13,771 nt of DNA from Pseudomonadota bacterium (GTDB lineage: Bacteria; CALINM01), in the NCBI GenBank assembly GCA_026415985.1, contig JAOAGA010000046.1, positions 1 to 13,771 on the forward strand, written 5' to 3'. Shown here piece by piece: positions 1-6,977 of this stretch; positions within the stretch are counted from its first letter, which is position 1, and each line of letters begins with the position of its first letter. The notes beneath the pieces were generated by a model that was not told the origin of the DNA, did not search any database, and saw only the letters and a program-made list of their open reading frames with translations. The translations under genes were made by a program, and so were the position numbers.

Positions 1-46
1 GTGCTGACGATAGCCAGAGCTTAAGCTACTCCCCTTTTCCAAACTT
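1..46 (-). promoter_or_regulatory. yybP-ykoY family (Mn2+) riboswitch, 5' part only, cut by the window edge
   Basis: Read on the minus strand, bases 34-25 are GGGGAGTAGC preceded by AAA, and bases 9-5 are CGTCA. These are the two most conserved stretches of the 5' half of the yybP-ykoY motif, in the right order. The short AGC-UUAA-GCU element between them could form the variable P2 helix. Family members bind Mn2+ and sit in the leaders of manganese exporters and related genes (MntP/YebN, TerC-type, P-type ATPases). The element starts at the predicted start site of the promoter at 53-81, as expected for a leader RNA. The 3' half and the controlled gene lie outside the window, so the ligand and target are inferred. 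A tRNA was considered because GGGGAGTAGCTTAAGC looks like a D-arm, but the sequence continues differently. Confidence 0.72.
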
Positions 47-52
47 ATTGAT

Positions 53-81
53 AATATAATATTTTTTTTTAGTTTTGTCAA
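53..81 (-). promoter_or_regulatory. Sigma-70 promoter driving the leftward riboswitch leader
   Basis: On the minus strand there is a perfect -35 TTGACA (81-76), a 17-base A-rich spacer and the -10 hexamer TATATT (58-53). The predicted start is near base 46, so the transcript would begin just before the GGGGAGTAGC riboswitch core. The promoter lies 8 bases past the stop codon of the 207-residue protein gene, so it opens a new transcription unit running off the left edge. The same hexamer pair and spacing occur at 6926-6954. Confidence 0.75.
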
Positions 82-88
82 GGACATA

Positions 89-712
89 CTATAAGCTCAG
101 AAAGGTCTCCCGAATAAACTTTGACCAGTACTTACTTAACTTCTTAGGCCTTCCAAGATAAATGTTATAAAGTTTTTGCCCTTCTTTTACATCTTTTAGG
201 ATAATTTTGAAGAAGGTTTTCTCTCTGTCTAATAAATATTTTTTATCCGAACTCCTCTCAATTATTAAATTGCCCCTCAAGTTCTGACGAAAGGTACTGT
301 CATACCTGTCTTTTCTATCTTTTATAAACTCTATCTTATCATTTTTCTTAAACTTACTGTTCCTTGGAAAAGGCAACTGAAATATTAGTTCAAGATAGAA
401 AACTTCTCCTCTCTGCTCCTTAAAATTTCTTATGTTATCAAAGTCAATTAAAGTAAAATGAACAAGTTTTGATATATCCTTAACTGAAACAATCTCATCT
501 AAATTCTTCTCGTAAAGCTCAGGAAGATTTTCCGGAAATAGCATTTTTAGCAGTTTGAGATTAGCAAAAAAGGGGCGGTTAAGAACATACTCTCTTAAAT
601 CATATATCTGGGGAACGAAAATACCTAACCACCCCGCAATATAGGGGCTACTGAAAAAATTATCTATGAATTCTTCGATGGTTTGATAATCAACTATAAG
701 GTCTTTATCCAA
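89..712 (-). CDS. Uncharacterised protein, 207 aa
   Basis: I do not recognise this protein. It is rich in Lys, Phe, Asp and Glu and has no signal peptide, no clear membrane segment and no cysteine cluster. The N-terminal third (about residues 10-65) is hydrophobic and aromatic and probably helical. The C-terminal half is strongly charged, with a basic stretch at about 120-150 and a basic C-terminus. No catalytic motif is visible. The start is TTG (712-710), with AAAGG about 7 bases upstream. The next in-frame methionine is far inside, near residue 57. The gene overlaps the 3' end of the PHP-domain gene by 19 bases, so it is probably translationally coupled and the last gene of this leftward operon. 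A role linked to the PHP or signalling proteins can only be guessed from position. Confidence 0.75.
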   Translation of the reverse strand: MDKDLIVDYQTIEEFIDNFFSSPYIAGWLGIFVPQIYDLREYVLNRPFFANLKLLKMLFPENLPELYEKNLDEIVSVKDISKLVHFTLIDFDNIRNFKEQRGEVFYLELIFQLPFPRNSKFKKNDKIEFIKDRKDRYDSTFRQNLRGNLIIERSSDKKYLLDREKTFFKIILKDVKEGQKLYNIYLGRPKKLSKYWSKFIRETFLSL

Positions 713-1338
713 TGAGCAACCTTTTTGTAGATTCCATCTACCTGCTGACTGGTCAATCCTGCACCTAACCCTACAATATAGGCAAAATCTTCTGTTATTA
801 GATCTTTTGGAGAATGGGCGTCTGTGTTTATTACAAAATTTGCCTTATTTTTAATTCCTAACCTGACAATGTGTCCGTTTGAAATGTTATGACCACCTCT
901 TGCTGTTATTTCCAGGAAGGTTCCCTTTTTGACAGCAACCTTTATTTCTTCCTCAGTGATTAAACCCGGATGGGCAAGTATATCAACCCCTGCCTCAATG
1001 GCAGATATATTTGTACCTTTCTCTACCGGTTCTACCGGTGTTTCACCATGACCAACCACAATTTTCGCTCCTAACCTGCGTGCTTCTCTTACCGCTTCTT
1101 TATAAAATTCCGGAGGAATATGAGTCAGTTCGCATCCAGCGATAGCATAAATCCTTCCTCTTCTGTTTATCTTTTCAACAGCCCTGACCAGTCTTTTTAT
1201 TATAAAATCCATATTTGAGAAATCCATATGATCACAAATAGCAATGACCTTATATCCCTTTTCTTCTGCCCTTCTAACAAGTTCAAAGGGAACGAGCTCT
1301 CCATCGCTAAACAAACTATGAGTATGAAGGTCTATCAC
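694..1338 (-). CDS. PHP-domain metal-dependent phosphoesterase (histidinol-phosphatase-like)
   Basis: This is a 214-residue single-domain PHP protein. The metal-binding motifs appear in order: H5-T-H7 with D12, D36-H37, E70 (GCELT), H97 (GHGE), H123 (HPG) and D173-A-H175 (NTDAH). The fold forms a multinuclear metal centre that hydrolyses phosphoesters. Relatives include HisK-type histidinol phosphatase, 5'-3' nucleoside phosphatases and the PHP domain of DNA polymerases. All ligand positions look intact, so it should be active, but the substrate cannot be read from sequence and no other his genes are present. It is probably cytoplasmic. The start is GTG (1338-1336), forming a 4-base GTGA overlap with the stop of the upstream pseudoreceiver/DUF4388 gene. 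That overlap is strong evidence for this start and for coupled translation. Confidence 0.9.
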   Translation of the reverse strand: MIDLHTHSLFSDGELVPFELVRRAEEKGYKVIAICDHMDFSNMDFIIKRLVRAVEKINRRGRIYAIAGCELTHIPPEFYKEAVREARRLGAKIVVGHGETPVEPVEKGTNISAIEAGVDILAHPGLITEEEIKVAVKKGTFLEITARGGHNISNGHIVRLGIKNKANFVINTDAHSPKDLITEDFAYIVGLGAGLTSQQVDGIYKKVAHWIKTL

Positions 1339-2771
1339 ATAACCTCCTCAACAAAATTTCTGAAAATTCTTTCAAGGGCAAATTTGATGCCATCTTTCGT
1401 CATCTCACCTTTAGGCAGGACAACACATCTTTTCCCGTAATAGTTTACACAACCCTGCGGTTTAATTTTATCATCAACAACCATTCCACCAATGAACATA
1501 TTTAAAAAGGCGTTGTAAAAAGGATCTTTAAACTCATAATCGGTAGCAAAAAAAAGATGAAGATAGAGGCTCTCTATGATGCTTATGTTACCTAAATAGC
1601 CTATGTTCTTTTTACCTCTTTTTAAGTCAAGAAAGTCAACATTGTTCGGAGAGAAGTTCAGATTAATAAGAACCGATAAAAAATCTTCTATATTGTTTTT
1701 TTCAATAAAAAAAACCATTACCGGAATATTATAAGGAGCTCTTATATCAGGAAATTTTTTCATCAATGCCTTTTTGAACTCAAGAATTAAGTCTGATGAA
1801 AAATCAAGGACTGATTTCGTTAACGTATCTTCCTTTATTAGTTCGAAACTTATAATGCCTTTTTCCTTTAATGCTATAAGTATCTTTAATATCTCATAAT
1901 CGGGCATTGGCAGATTATCAAGAACCTCTCTTAATTCAGTAAAAACTTCAAGGGCAGAGAGAACATCTAATGTTTTCGGTCTAAGTCCCTTTTCTATCTG
2001 TGATATCTTAACATTGAGTAATATCCTGAACTTTTCCTGAGGAAAACTCTTAACTAACTCTTTTATCTCGTCGTTTTGTCTTAATCCTTCCATCAAAAGG
2101 CTGTCAGTACTTTCTTTAATCTCCTCCTGTAGCTCCGGTTCAGCAGGGATAAACTTAAAATAGCCATCCTGTATATTTAAAATTCTGTAGAAAGCCTTGA
2201 CAGATGTAGTGTTTTCATATTTTGCGTTAATGATTCTGCCCTCTTTAAAAGATACAACTGATTTTGCTTCCTTGTCGTTCTGTGATGTCAGATAAAGATT
2301 GCCTGTTCTCTGATTCAGAGAGAGTATCTGAATTATATCGGGAATGCTCATCTGTTTTAAGGTTCCGGAAAATTCTTCTTTGCTTTTTACACCTTCGGAG
2401 GTTAAAATTTTGCGCTTTGTATCTTCAAGTATTTTTCTAAACTCGTGGGGGTTAAAAGGCTTGATAATAAAATAATCATAGCCCCTTCTGAAGTGACTTA
2501 GCTGAACCGTCTTTTCATTAAGATATAAAATAGGTATTGATTCTGTCTTGGGATTGGTCCTGATAATCTGACTTAATTTCACTCCATCTATTAAAGGTAG
2601 TTCAAGGGAGAGTATTATCAAATCGGGTCTTTCCTGCAAAGAGGTCTGGAGTGCTAATACACCATCTCTTGCAATAAAAAGATGAACCGATTTTTCGTCT
2701 ACAATCTCTCTTAGCTTATCAATTACCTTAACATCATTTTCTGCAATCAGGATTTTCAATTTTTCTGTCAT
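1335..2771 (-). CDS. Pseudoreceiver-DUF4388 (PATAN) signalling protein
   Basis: The protein has 478 residues from the ATG at 2771-2769. That start gives a 4-base ATGA overlap with the upstream gene and is preferred to an in-frame GTG nine bases earlier. Residues about 4-122 form a CheY-like receiver fold, but the phosphoacceptor Asp is Ser55 (LIILSLELP), the acidic pair near the N-terminus is degraded (AEND), and the usual Thr is Asn. Only K104 (IIKPF) is kept, so phosphorylation is unlikely. Residues about 134-232 match DUF4388/PATAN, with the GTL..MSIPDIIQIL start, the RTGNLYL strand and the LLMEGLRQNDE end. A winged-helix-like segment follows (about 250-315), then about 160 residues I do not recognise. 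DUF4388 proteins often act in gliding, pilus or GTPase-linked signalling. Here a scaffold role fed by protein contacts is inferred. Confidence 0.87.
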   Translation of the reverse strand: MTEKLKILIAENDVKVIDKLREIVDEKSVHLFIARDGVLALQTSLQERPDLIILSLELPLIDGVKLSQIIRTNPKTESIPILYLNEKTVQLSHFRRGYDYFIIKPFNPHEFRKILEDTKRKILTSEGVKSKEEFSGTLKQMSIPDIIQILSLNQRTGNLYLTSQNDKEAKSVVSFKEGRIINAKYENTTSVKAFYRILNIQDGYFKFIPAEPELQEEIKESTDSLLMEGLRQNDEIKELVKSFPQEKFRILLNVKISQIEKGLRPKTLDVLSALEVFTELREVLDNLPMPDYEILKILIALKEKGIISFELIKEDTLTKSVLDFSSDLILEFKKALMKKFPDIRAPYNIPVMVFFIEKNNIEDFLSVLINLNFSPNNVDFLDLKRGKKNIGYLGNISIIESLYLHLFFATDYEFKDPFYNAFLNMFIGGMVVDDKIKPQGCVNYYGKRCVVLPKGEMTKDGIKFALERIFRNFVEEVM

Positions 2772-4225
2772 AACTGCCACTGTAAATAATATTCTGACTG
2801 AATCTTGTTAATCATTCCTTCAACCATAAGCTGATCTGAAGTTTCAAAGACATATTCACCTACCTCAATAACCCCATAGGCATAATGTTCATTAAGAAAA
2901 AAAAGAAACTTAATTGTCTCATACCCCTTTTTCTCCATTACGACATTGACAACGCCAGGAATGTCTACAAAACTGCCTTTGTCTTCCCAGAAAAAATATA
3001 CTTTAGTTCCTGCATCTATGAAACTTTTTTTATCCTGAACTAAAATGGCTCTCTCTTTATCATAGATGCTTGCGTAAAATATACCCCTTCTTTTTGAATT
3101 GATTTTAATATCATTGAGTAATAAAGATACAATCTGTGGAAAAACTTCCTTATCCTTTTTATACCAACAAAAAAATTTTGTATTGTTTTTTTCCTTAAAA
3201 TTAATTATTTCCGATATTAGTTGTTCCAGATTTTGTTTATTGAAATCGAGTTTAAAATACAGGCTCTTTCTGTTCTGATCAATCTTTTCTTCAAGTGCTT
3301 TTAAAAGTTCCTCTAAGGTGTTGCCATGTATGGGAAGACCAACTGCCGAGATATTTAATTTAATTTCATCTATATCTCTTGCTGTCTTTAAAATTCCCTT
3401 CCCGACTAATGCCTGTCTTATCCTTCTTATGGCCATTAAAGCACCAAAATAATCCGTTTCTGTTAAGAAAATCAGAAAATAGTTTTTTTCTTTCTCTACC
3501 AACCAATCGGAATCTCTAATTACGCTGTGGATATTATCTAAAATTTCTTTCAGAGTCAATATTATGTCATCTTCTTTATGTCTCTTTTTTAACTCTTCGA
3601 GATTTTCTATGAGAATACCAATTACTGAAAGCTTTCTGTCATATCTTAAAGATTTATATATCTCTTTTTTCACAAAATCTTTAAAGATGTCCCAAAAATA
3701 GGCATTATTTCTTTCGTCCTTTATGGAACATCTCTGTAATATCTCAATTTTTTTAGCGTTTTCTAAGGCTAAAGGTATAAACTCACCGATATAATAGGAC
3801 TTATTAAACTCCTTCTCAGTGAAACCTTCTTTCATAACAGGTTCAGTTATTTTAACAAGTCCATAAAATTTTTCATTGTATCGGAGAGGCATATTTATCT
3901 CATTGGGATTTATGTAAAAGTCGAGGTGCGCTTCATCTATCTCCTCTCTTTTAATAGCATTTTTAAACCTGTTTAAATCGACCGTTCCCCTGTACATATC
4001 TAAATGAAGAGTATCATCATCCTCGTTGTATATATAAAGTAAAACGCCACTGCCAAAGGTAGTATTTAAAATCTCATCTAAAAGCTGTTCTTTTAATCTT
4101 GTTATATCCCATTCGGTAATAAACCTTATGATTCTCCGATAAAGATTTAAAAGCTCAACCATCTCAACATTCTGAAAGAGAAGAAGATCTTTATCCATAT
4201 TTGTGGGATTTTCTTTATTACTCAA
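2768..4225 (-). CDS. GAF plus degenerate GGDEF protein with uncharacterised C-terminal domain
   Basis: The protein has 485 residues. A helical N-terminus leads into a GAF-like sensory domain (about 35-160). A GGDEF-type fold follows (about 170-325), recognisable from the RDSDWLV strand and the F-L-I-F-L-T-E-T strand after the signature. The GGDEF signature itself is replaced by EKNYF (residues 246-250), and the metal-binding Asp positions near residue 208 are Asn and Glu. Diguanylate cyclase activity is therefore not expected, and a nucleotide-binding or dimerising role is more likely. The last 150 residues are unassigned. No membrane segments are visible. The start is TTG (4225-4223), chosen because GGGAGG lies 4 bases upstream. 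The in-frame ATG at 4198 has no ribosome binding site. The stop overlaps the ATG of the pseudoreceiver gene by 4 bases. Confidence 0.85.
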   Translation of the reverse strand: MSNKENPTNMDKDLLLFQNVEMVELLNLYRRIIRFITEWDITRLKEQLLDEILNTTFGSGVLLYIYNEDDDTLHLDMYRGTVDLNRFKNAIKREEIDEAHLDFYINPNEINMPLRYNEKFYGLVKITEPVMKEGFTEKEFNKSYYIGEFIPLALENAKKIEILQRCSIKDERNNAYFWDIFKDFVKKEIYKSLRYDRKLSVIGILIENLEELKKRHKEDDIILTLKEILDNIHSVIRDSDWLVEKEKNYFLIFLTETDYFGALMAIRRIRQALVGKGILKTARDIDEIKLNISAVGLPIHGNTLEELLKALEEKIDQNRKSLYFKLDFNKQNLEQLISEIINFKEKNNTKFFCWYKKDKEVFPQIVSLLLNDIKINSKRRGIFYASIYDKERAILVQDKKSFIDAGTKVYFFWEDKGSFVDIPGVVNVVMEKKGYETIKFLFFLNEHYAYGVIEVGEYVFETSDQLMVEGMINKIQSEYYLQWQL

Positions 4226-4229
4226 AAAA

Positions 4230-4235
4230 CCTCCC
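4230..4235 (-). promoter_or_regulatory. Ribosome binding site that decides the TTG start at 4225
   Basis: The minus-strand sequence AGGGAGG ends 4 bases before the TTG at 4225-4223. It is the only good Shine-Dalgarno sequence near the start of the GAF/degenerate-GGDEF gene, because the next ATG (4198) follows AATCCCACAAAT. The spacing is slightly short but acceptable. Confidence 0.6.
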
Positions 4236-4282
4236 TGCAGTTTCTACTTCTAATAAGCTTTAGCCAACCTAAACGAAAAAAC

Positions 4283-4765
4283 TTACATATTATATTTTCC
4301 AAAGGCATCATCGGGCAGACTTGCCAACATTTCTTCCAAATCTTTAGATGAGCCACTGAATGGCTCTGAAAGGGCATTGCTCTTCATAATGCTTTCTTCC
4401 ACAAAAATAGGACTTGACTGTCTCAAGGCAATTGCTACAGAATCGCTCGGACGGGCATCTATATTGATTGTTTTATCATTCTGTTTAACCACAAGATGTG
4501 CATAAAAGGTGCCCTCATACAATTTGTAGATATGGACCTCTTCTAATTTTCCGCCGAGAAAAACTATGGTGTCAGAACATAAATCATGTGTCATCGGTCT
4601 CTCTAACATTATACCTTTAGTAGCCATATATATTGCCTGTGCCTCGAAGAATCCGATCCAAATAGGCAAAACTCTGCTACCACCCTTTTCTCTTAACAGG
4701 ACTACCGGTGTATTATTTACTCTATCAAGAATAATTGTTAATACTTCTACCTGAATTTTAGCCAT
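4283..4765 (-). CDS. Bifunctional nuclease family protein (BFN / DUF151)
   Basis: This 160-residue protein matches the BFN/DUF151 family along its length. It shows the N-terminal strand pattern with LPIWIGFFEAQAI (about 33-45), RPMTHDL (56-62), DARPSDSVAIALR (103-115) and a C-terminal helix ending in FGKY. Plant and thermophile members have reported RNase and DNase activity, but the bacterial role is poorly defined. The protein looks full length and cytoplasmic. The start is ATG with GGGGAG about 7 bases upstream. It overlaps the 3' end of miaB by 8 bases, so the two are very likely co-transcribed. The miaB-bfn pairing recurs in many anaerobes and might connect tRNA modification with RNA turnover, which is inference. 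A 57-base gap separates it from the next gene, with no clear terminator. Confidence 0.93.
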   Translation of the reverse strand: MAKIQVEVLTIILDRVNNTPVVLLREKGGSRVLPIWIGFFEAQAIYMATKGIMLERPMTHDLCSDTIVFLGGKLEEVHIYKLYEGTFYAHLVVKQNDKTINIDARPSDSVAIALRQSSPIFVEESIMKSNALSEPFSGSSKDLEEMLASLPDDAFGKYNM

Positions 4766-6068
4766 TTATAAACTCCCCTTTAAGAGAGTTTTTGAATCCC
4801 CGGGTTATTTTTACTTTTACGGTTTCGCCTTCTTTTATCTCACGGTTAGATGAAAAATTAACAATTCTGAAACAGGGGGTTCTACCCATAAACTCTGTCT
4901 TTTCTTTCTTGCTTCTTGACTCAACAAGAACCGGAACTATCCTCCCCTCCATCTCCTTATTTTTCTCATAAATTATTTCTTTCAAAAGATTCTGTAAAAT
5001 CTCTAATCTTCTTTGTTTAATCTCTTCGGGTATCTGATCCTCCATTGTTGATGCCTTAGTATATGGTCTTTTTGAATATTTGAAAGAAAAGGCCGAATCA
5101 TATCTGACTTCTTTAACAAGGGTTAGGGTATCTTCAAAGTCATCTTCTGTTTCTGAAGGAAAACCTACAATAATATCAGTAGTAATAGAAATATCGGGCC
5201 GTAATTGTCTCAGCTTTTTTACAATACGTAAATAGTCTTCTCTGCTGTATTTTCTATTCATCAAATTTAATACTCTGTCTGAACCAGACTGGACTGGAAG
5301 GTGAATATGAGGCATAAGCTTTTCTATTGTTGCAAAGGAGTTTATTAACCCTTCCGTAATATCTTTTGGATGAGAGGTGGTAAATCTGATTCTTTCAATT
5401 TTTTTAATTTTTGAAATTTCTTCTATAAGCTTTACAAAACCTTCCTTAACAGCAAGATCTTTACCGTAAGAGTTAACATTTTGTCCTAACAGCATTACCT
5501 CTTGTATGCCGTAATCAGCTAATCTCTTAACTTCTTCTATTACATCTTCAGGCTTTCTGCTCACTTCTCTCCCGCGAACATAGGGAACGATACAGAAGCT
5601 ACAAAAATTATTGCACCCCTGCATAATAGGTATCATAGCTCTGATACCCTCTGTTGTGAACAGGTCTTTATCTCTCTCTATAACATTTCTTTCTGTAACT
5701 TCAACAACTTTCTCATTATTTCTTGCTCTTTTAATAAAATTGGGAAGATAGTTAATATGATGGGGACCAAACACTATATCCAGATAGGGAGCCTTCTTAA
5801 TCAGGTTCTCCCCTTCCTGTTGAGCGACACACCCACAAACTGCAAGAATACAATCATTTTTTCTTTTGTATGGGTAAGCCCTTCCCAGAAAACTAAGAAC
5901 CTTTTTTTCTGCTTTATCTCTTATGCTACAGGTGTTTACAAGGATTATACTTGCATCTTTTATATCATAAACTCTCTCATAACCTATTGTGTGAAGAAGA
6001 GATGCCATATACTCGCTATCTGCTTCATTCATCTGACATCCATAGGTCTCTATATAAAATTTTTCCAT
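4758..6068 (-). CDS. miaB: tRNA-2-methylthio-N6-isopentenyladenosine(37) synthase MiaB
   Basis: MiaB is a radical-SAM methylthiotransferase that adds a methylthio group to C2 of i6A37 in tRNAs reading UNN codons, stabilising codon-anticodon pairing. The 436-residue protein has all three expected domains. The N-terminal UPF0004 domain has cysteines C11 (YGCQMN), C47 (NTCSIR) and C80 (CGC) for the auxiliary [4Fe-4S] cluster. The radical-SAM domain carries C152-x3-C156-x2-C159 (GCNNFCSFC) followed by the family-typical PYVRGRE. A C-terminal TRAM domain spans about 372-435. HLPVQSGSDRVLNLMNRKY is also typical. The length matches the family. The ATG at 6068 gives the standard MEKFYIETYGCQMN start, yet no Shine-Dalgarno sequence precedes it (see the promoter at 6077-6105). 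It is the first gene of the leftward operon. Confidence 0.98.
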   Translation of the reverse strand: MEKFYIETYGCQMNEADSEYMASLLHTIGYERVYDIKDASIILVNTCSIRDKAEKKVLSFLGRAYPYKRKNDCILAVCGCVAQQEGENLIKKAPYLDIVFGPHHINYLPNFIKRARNNEKVVEVTERNVIERDKDLFTTEGIRAMIPIMQGCNNFCSFCIVPYVRGREVSRKPEDVIEEVKRLADYGIQEVMLLGQNVNSYGKDLAVKEGFVKLIEEISKIKKIERIRFTTSHPKDITEGLINSFATIEKLMPHIHLPVQSGSDRVLNLMNRKYSREDYLRIVKKLRQLRPDISITTDIIVGFPSETEDDFEDTLTLVKEVRYDSAFSFKYSKRPYTKASTMEDQIPEEIKQRRLEILQNLLKEIIYEKNKEMEGRIVPVLVESRSKKEKTEFMGRTPCFRIVNFSSNREIKEGETVKVKITRGFKNSLKGEFING

Positions 6069-6076
6069 AAGTATTG

Positions 6077-6105
6077 ATTATATATAAAAAATTTCTTTTA
6101 GGCAA
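6077..6105 (-). promoter_or_regulatory. Candidate sigma-70 promoter for miaB, placed for a near-leaderless transcript
   Basis: On the minus strand there is a -35 TTGCCT (6105-6100), a 17-base spacer and a perfect -10 TATAAT (6082-6077). Transcription would start about 6070, only one to three bases before the miaB ATG at 6068. The absence of a Shine-Dalgarno sequence ahead of that ATG fits leaderless or very short-leader initiation. AT-rich DNA yields chance -10 boxes, so this is moderate evidence. Confidence 0.5.
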
Positions 6106-6108
6106 TTT

Positions 6109-6123
6109 GATTAAAAATTAATC
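6109..6123. repeat. Perfect 6-base inverted repeat upstream of the miaB promoter
   Basis: GATTAA-AAA-TTAATC forms a 15-base dyad ending three bases upstream of the candidate miaB -35 box. It could be an operator for a small dimeric regulator or a weak RNA hairpin after the amidotransferase gene. It lacks the GC-rich stem and T-run of an intrinsic terminator. In such AT-rich DNA it may be chance. Confidence 0.3.
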
Positions 6124-6171
6124 ACTCAACTGCAAAAATTTTAGGAGTTTTGGGGTTAAAGGGTCTTAGTT

Positions 6172-6819
6172 TTACTTAATAAACTTTTGGAAAAACTCAT
6201 AGGCGTACAGCCTCAACAGATCTAACTGAGCTTTGTCAATGTATTTATTGTAATCATCGGGAAACCATTCTTTAATGATATCTTCTGTTACTTCAATATG
6301 ATATTGCAAGCCATAAACTCTTTCTTCTATTGTGAAGGCTTGATTTTCGTAATTTGAATTAAAAGCAAGTCTAACCGCATTTTCTGGAAGGGTAAAGGTA
6401 TCCTGATGCCACTGAAAAATCATTATCTTTTCGGGAAAAACAGAGAATGCCTTGTCTTTTTTGGCAAAATTTGTATGGGTAATTTCATACCATCCTATTT
6501 CTTTTACATGCCCTTTATAAACCTTGCCACCCAAAGCTTCTGCTATCATCTGGGCACCTAAACAGATGCCTAAAATTTTTGCACCATTTTTATAACATCG
6601 TCTTATAAATTCAAGTTCAAGTTCTATAAAGGGGTATTTATCTTTCTCATAAACCCCCATGGGTCCGCCCATAATGACAACAATGTCTTCTTCCCTTATA
6701 TCAGGAAAATCCATACTTTCTGCCATTATTATTTTCATATTATTCATCTTATCTGTAAAAAGACCTGCGCCTTCCTCTTTTACATGCTTTATAACATAAA
6801 ACATATTTTTATATCTCAT
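6172..6819 (-). CDS. Class I glutamine amidotransferase, GMP-synthase-like
   Basis: This 215-residue stand-alone class I amidotransferase domain has the complete triad: C86 in the nucleophile elbow GICLGAQ, H174 and E176 in QYHIEV. MGGPMGVYE supplies the oxyanion-loop glycines, and IFQWHQD is typical of the GMP-synthase-like (YfeJ/GuaA-N) subgroup. Class I domains hydrolyse glutamine and pass ammonia to a synthase partner. Stand-alone members may instead cleave gamma-glutamyl compounds. No partner synthase is encoded nearby, so the substrate is unknown. The start at 6819 is ATG without a strong ribosome binding site. The ATG at 6804 (MFYVIKHVKEEG) matches the usual family start and is a real alternative. 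It is leftward, 103 bases before miaB and divergent from the lyase gene. Confidence 0.92.
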   Translation of the reverse strand: MRYKNMFYVIKHVKEEGAGLFTDKMNNMKIIMAESMDFPDIREEDIVVIMGGPMGVYEKDKYPFIELELEFIRRCYKNGAKILGICLGAQMIAEALGGKVYKGHVKEIGWYEITHTNFAKKDKAFSVFPEKIMIFQWHQDTFTLPENAVRLAFNSNYENQAFTIEERVYGLQYHIEVTEDIIKEWFPDDYNKYIDKAQLDLLRLYAYEFFQKFIK

Positions 6820-6925
6820 TATGAATTTCTTTACAGAATATTTGCAATTTAAATGCCATATAGTTATTACAATAAGTTTTATATTATTAATTGTTTTGCA
6901 TTGATAAACATTGTTTTAATTTTAC

Positions 6926-6954
6926 TTGACAATGATTTAAAAATATTTTATATT
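6926..6954 (+). promoter_or_regulatory. Strong sigma-70 promoter for the DRE-TIM lyase gene
   Basis: There is a perfect -35 TTGACA (6926-6931), a 17-base spacer and a -10 TATATT (6949-6954). The predicted start near 6961 gives a leader of about 25 bases that contains AAAGGAGG (6973-6980), 5 bases before the ATG at 6986. This is the best promoter and ribosome-binding-site combination in the window. Confidence 0.82.
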
Positions 6955-6955
6955 A

Positions 6956-6977
6956 CCTTTACGTTAACTGTAAAAGG
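6956..6977. repeat. Dyad overlapping the predicted start site and ribosome binding site
   Basis: CCTTTAC (6956-6962) and GTAAAAGG (6970-6977) form an inverted repeat with one extra A, around a 7-base centre that contains GTTAAC. It spans the predicted start and reaches into the Shine-Dalgarno sequence. It is therefore placed to be a repressor operator or, if transcription starts slightly earlier, a hairpin masking the ribosome binding site. Confidence 0.35.

Noticed and set aside
1-45. tRNA-like stretch on the minus strand (GGGGAGTAGCTTAAGC)
   Set aside because: It resembles a tRNA acceptor/D-arm start, but the next bases hold CGTCA and no anticodon arm is visible. The yybP-ykoY core explains the sequence better, and the upstream promoter spacing fits a leader RNA.
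2771-2780. GTG start for the pseudoreceiver/DUF4388 protein at 2780
   Set aside because: The ATG at 2771 gives a 4-base ATGA overlap with the upstream stop. The GTG adds only three residues and has no better ribosome binding site.
4226-4282. Terminator or promoter in the 57-base gap between the nuclease and GAF-protein genes
   Set aside because: Only a short AAGCTT palindrome and A/T-rich bases are visible. There is no stem with a T-run and no convincing -35/-10 pair, so the operon was read as continuous.
5757-6077. 106-residue rightward open frame opposite miaB
   Set aside because: It lies wholly antisense to the conserved miaB N-terminal region, with no ribosome binding site and no recognisable motif.
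6131-6146. Possible second sigma-54 element (TGCAAAAATTTTAGG) before miaB
   Set aside because: The bases ten positions away from GC are GG rather than the CC required for a minus-strand -24 element, so the spacing rule fails. Only the TGCAAAAATT part resembles the site at 10717.
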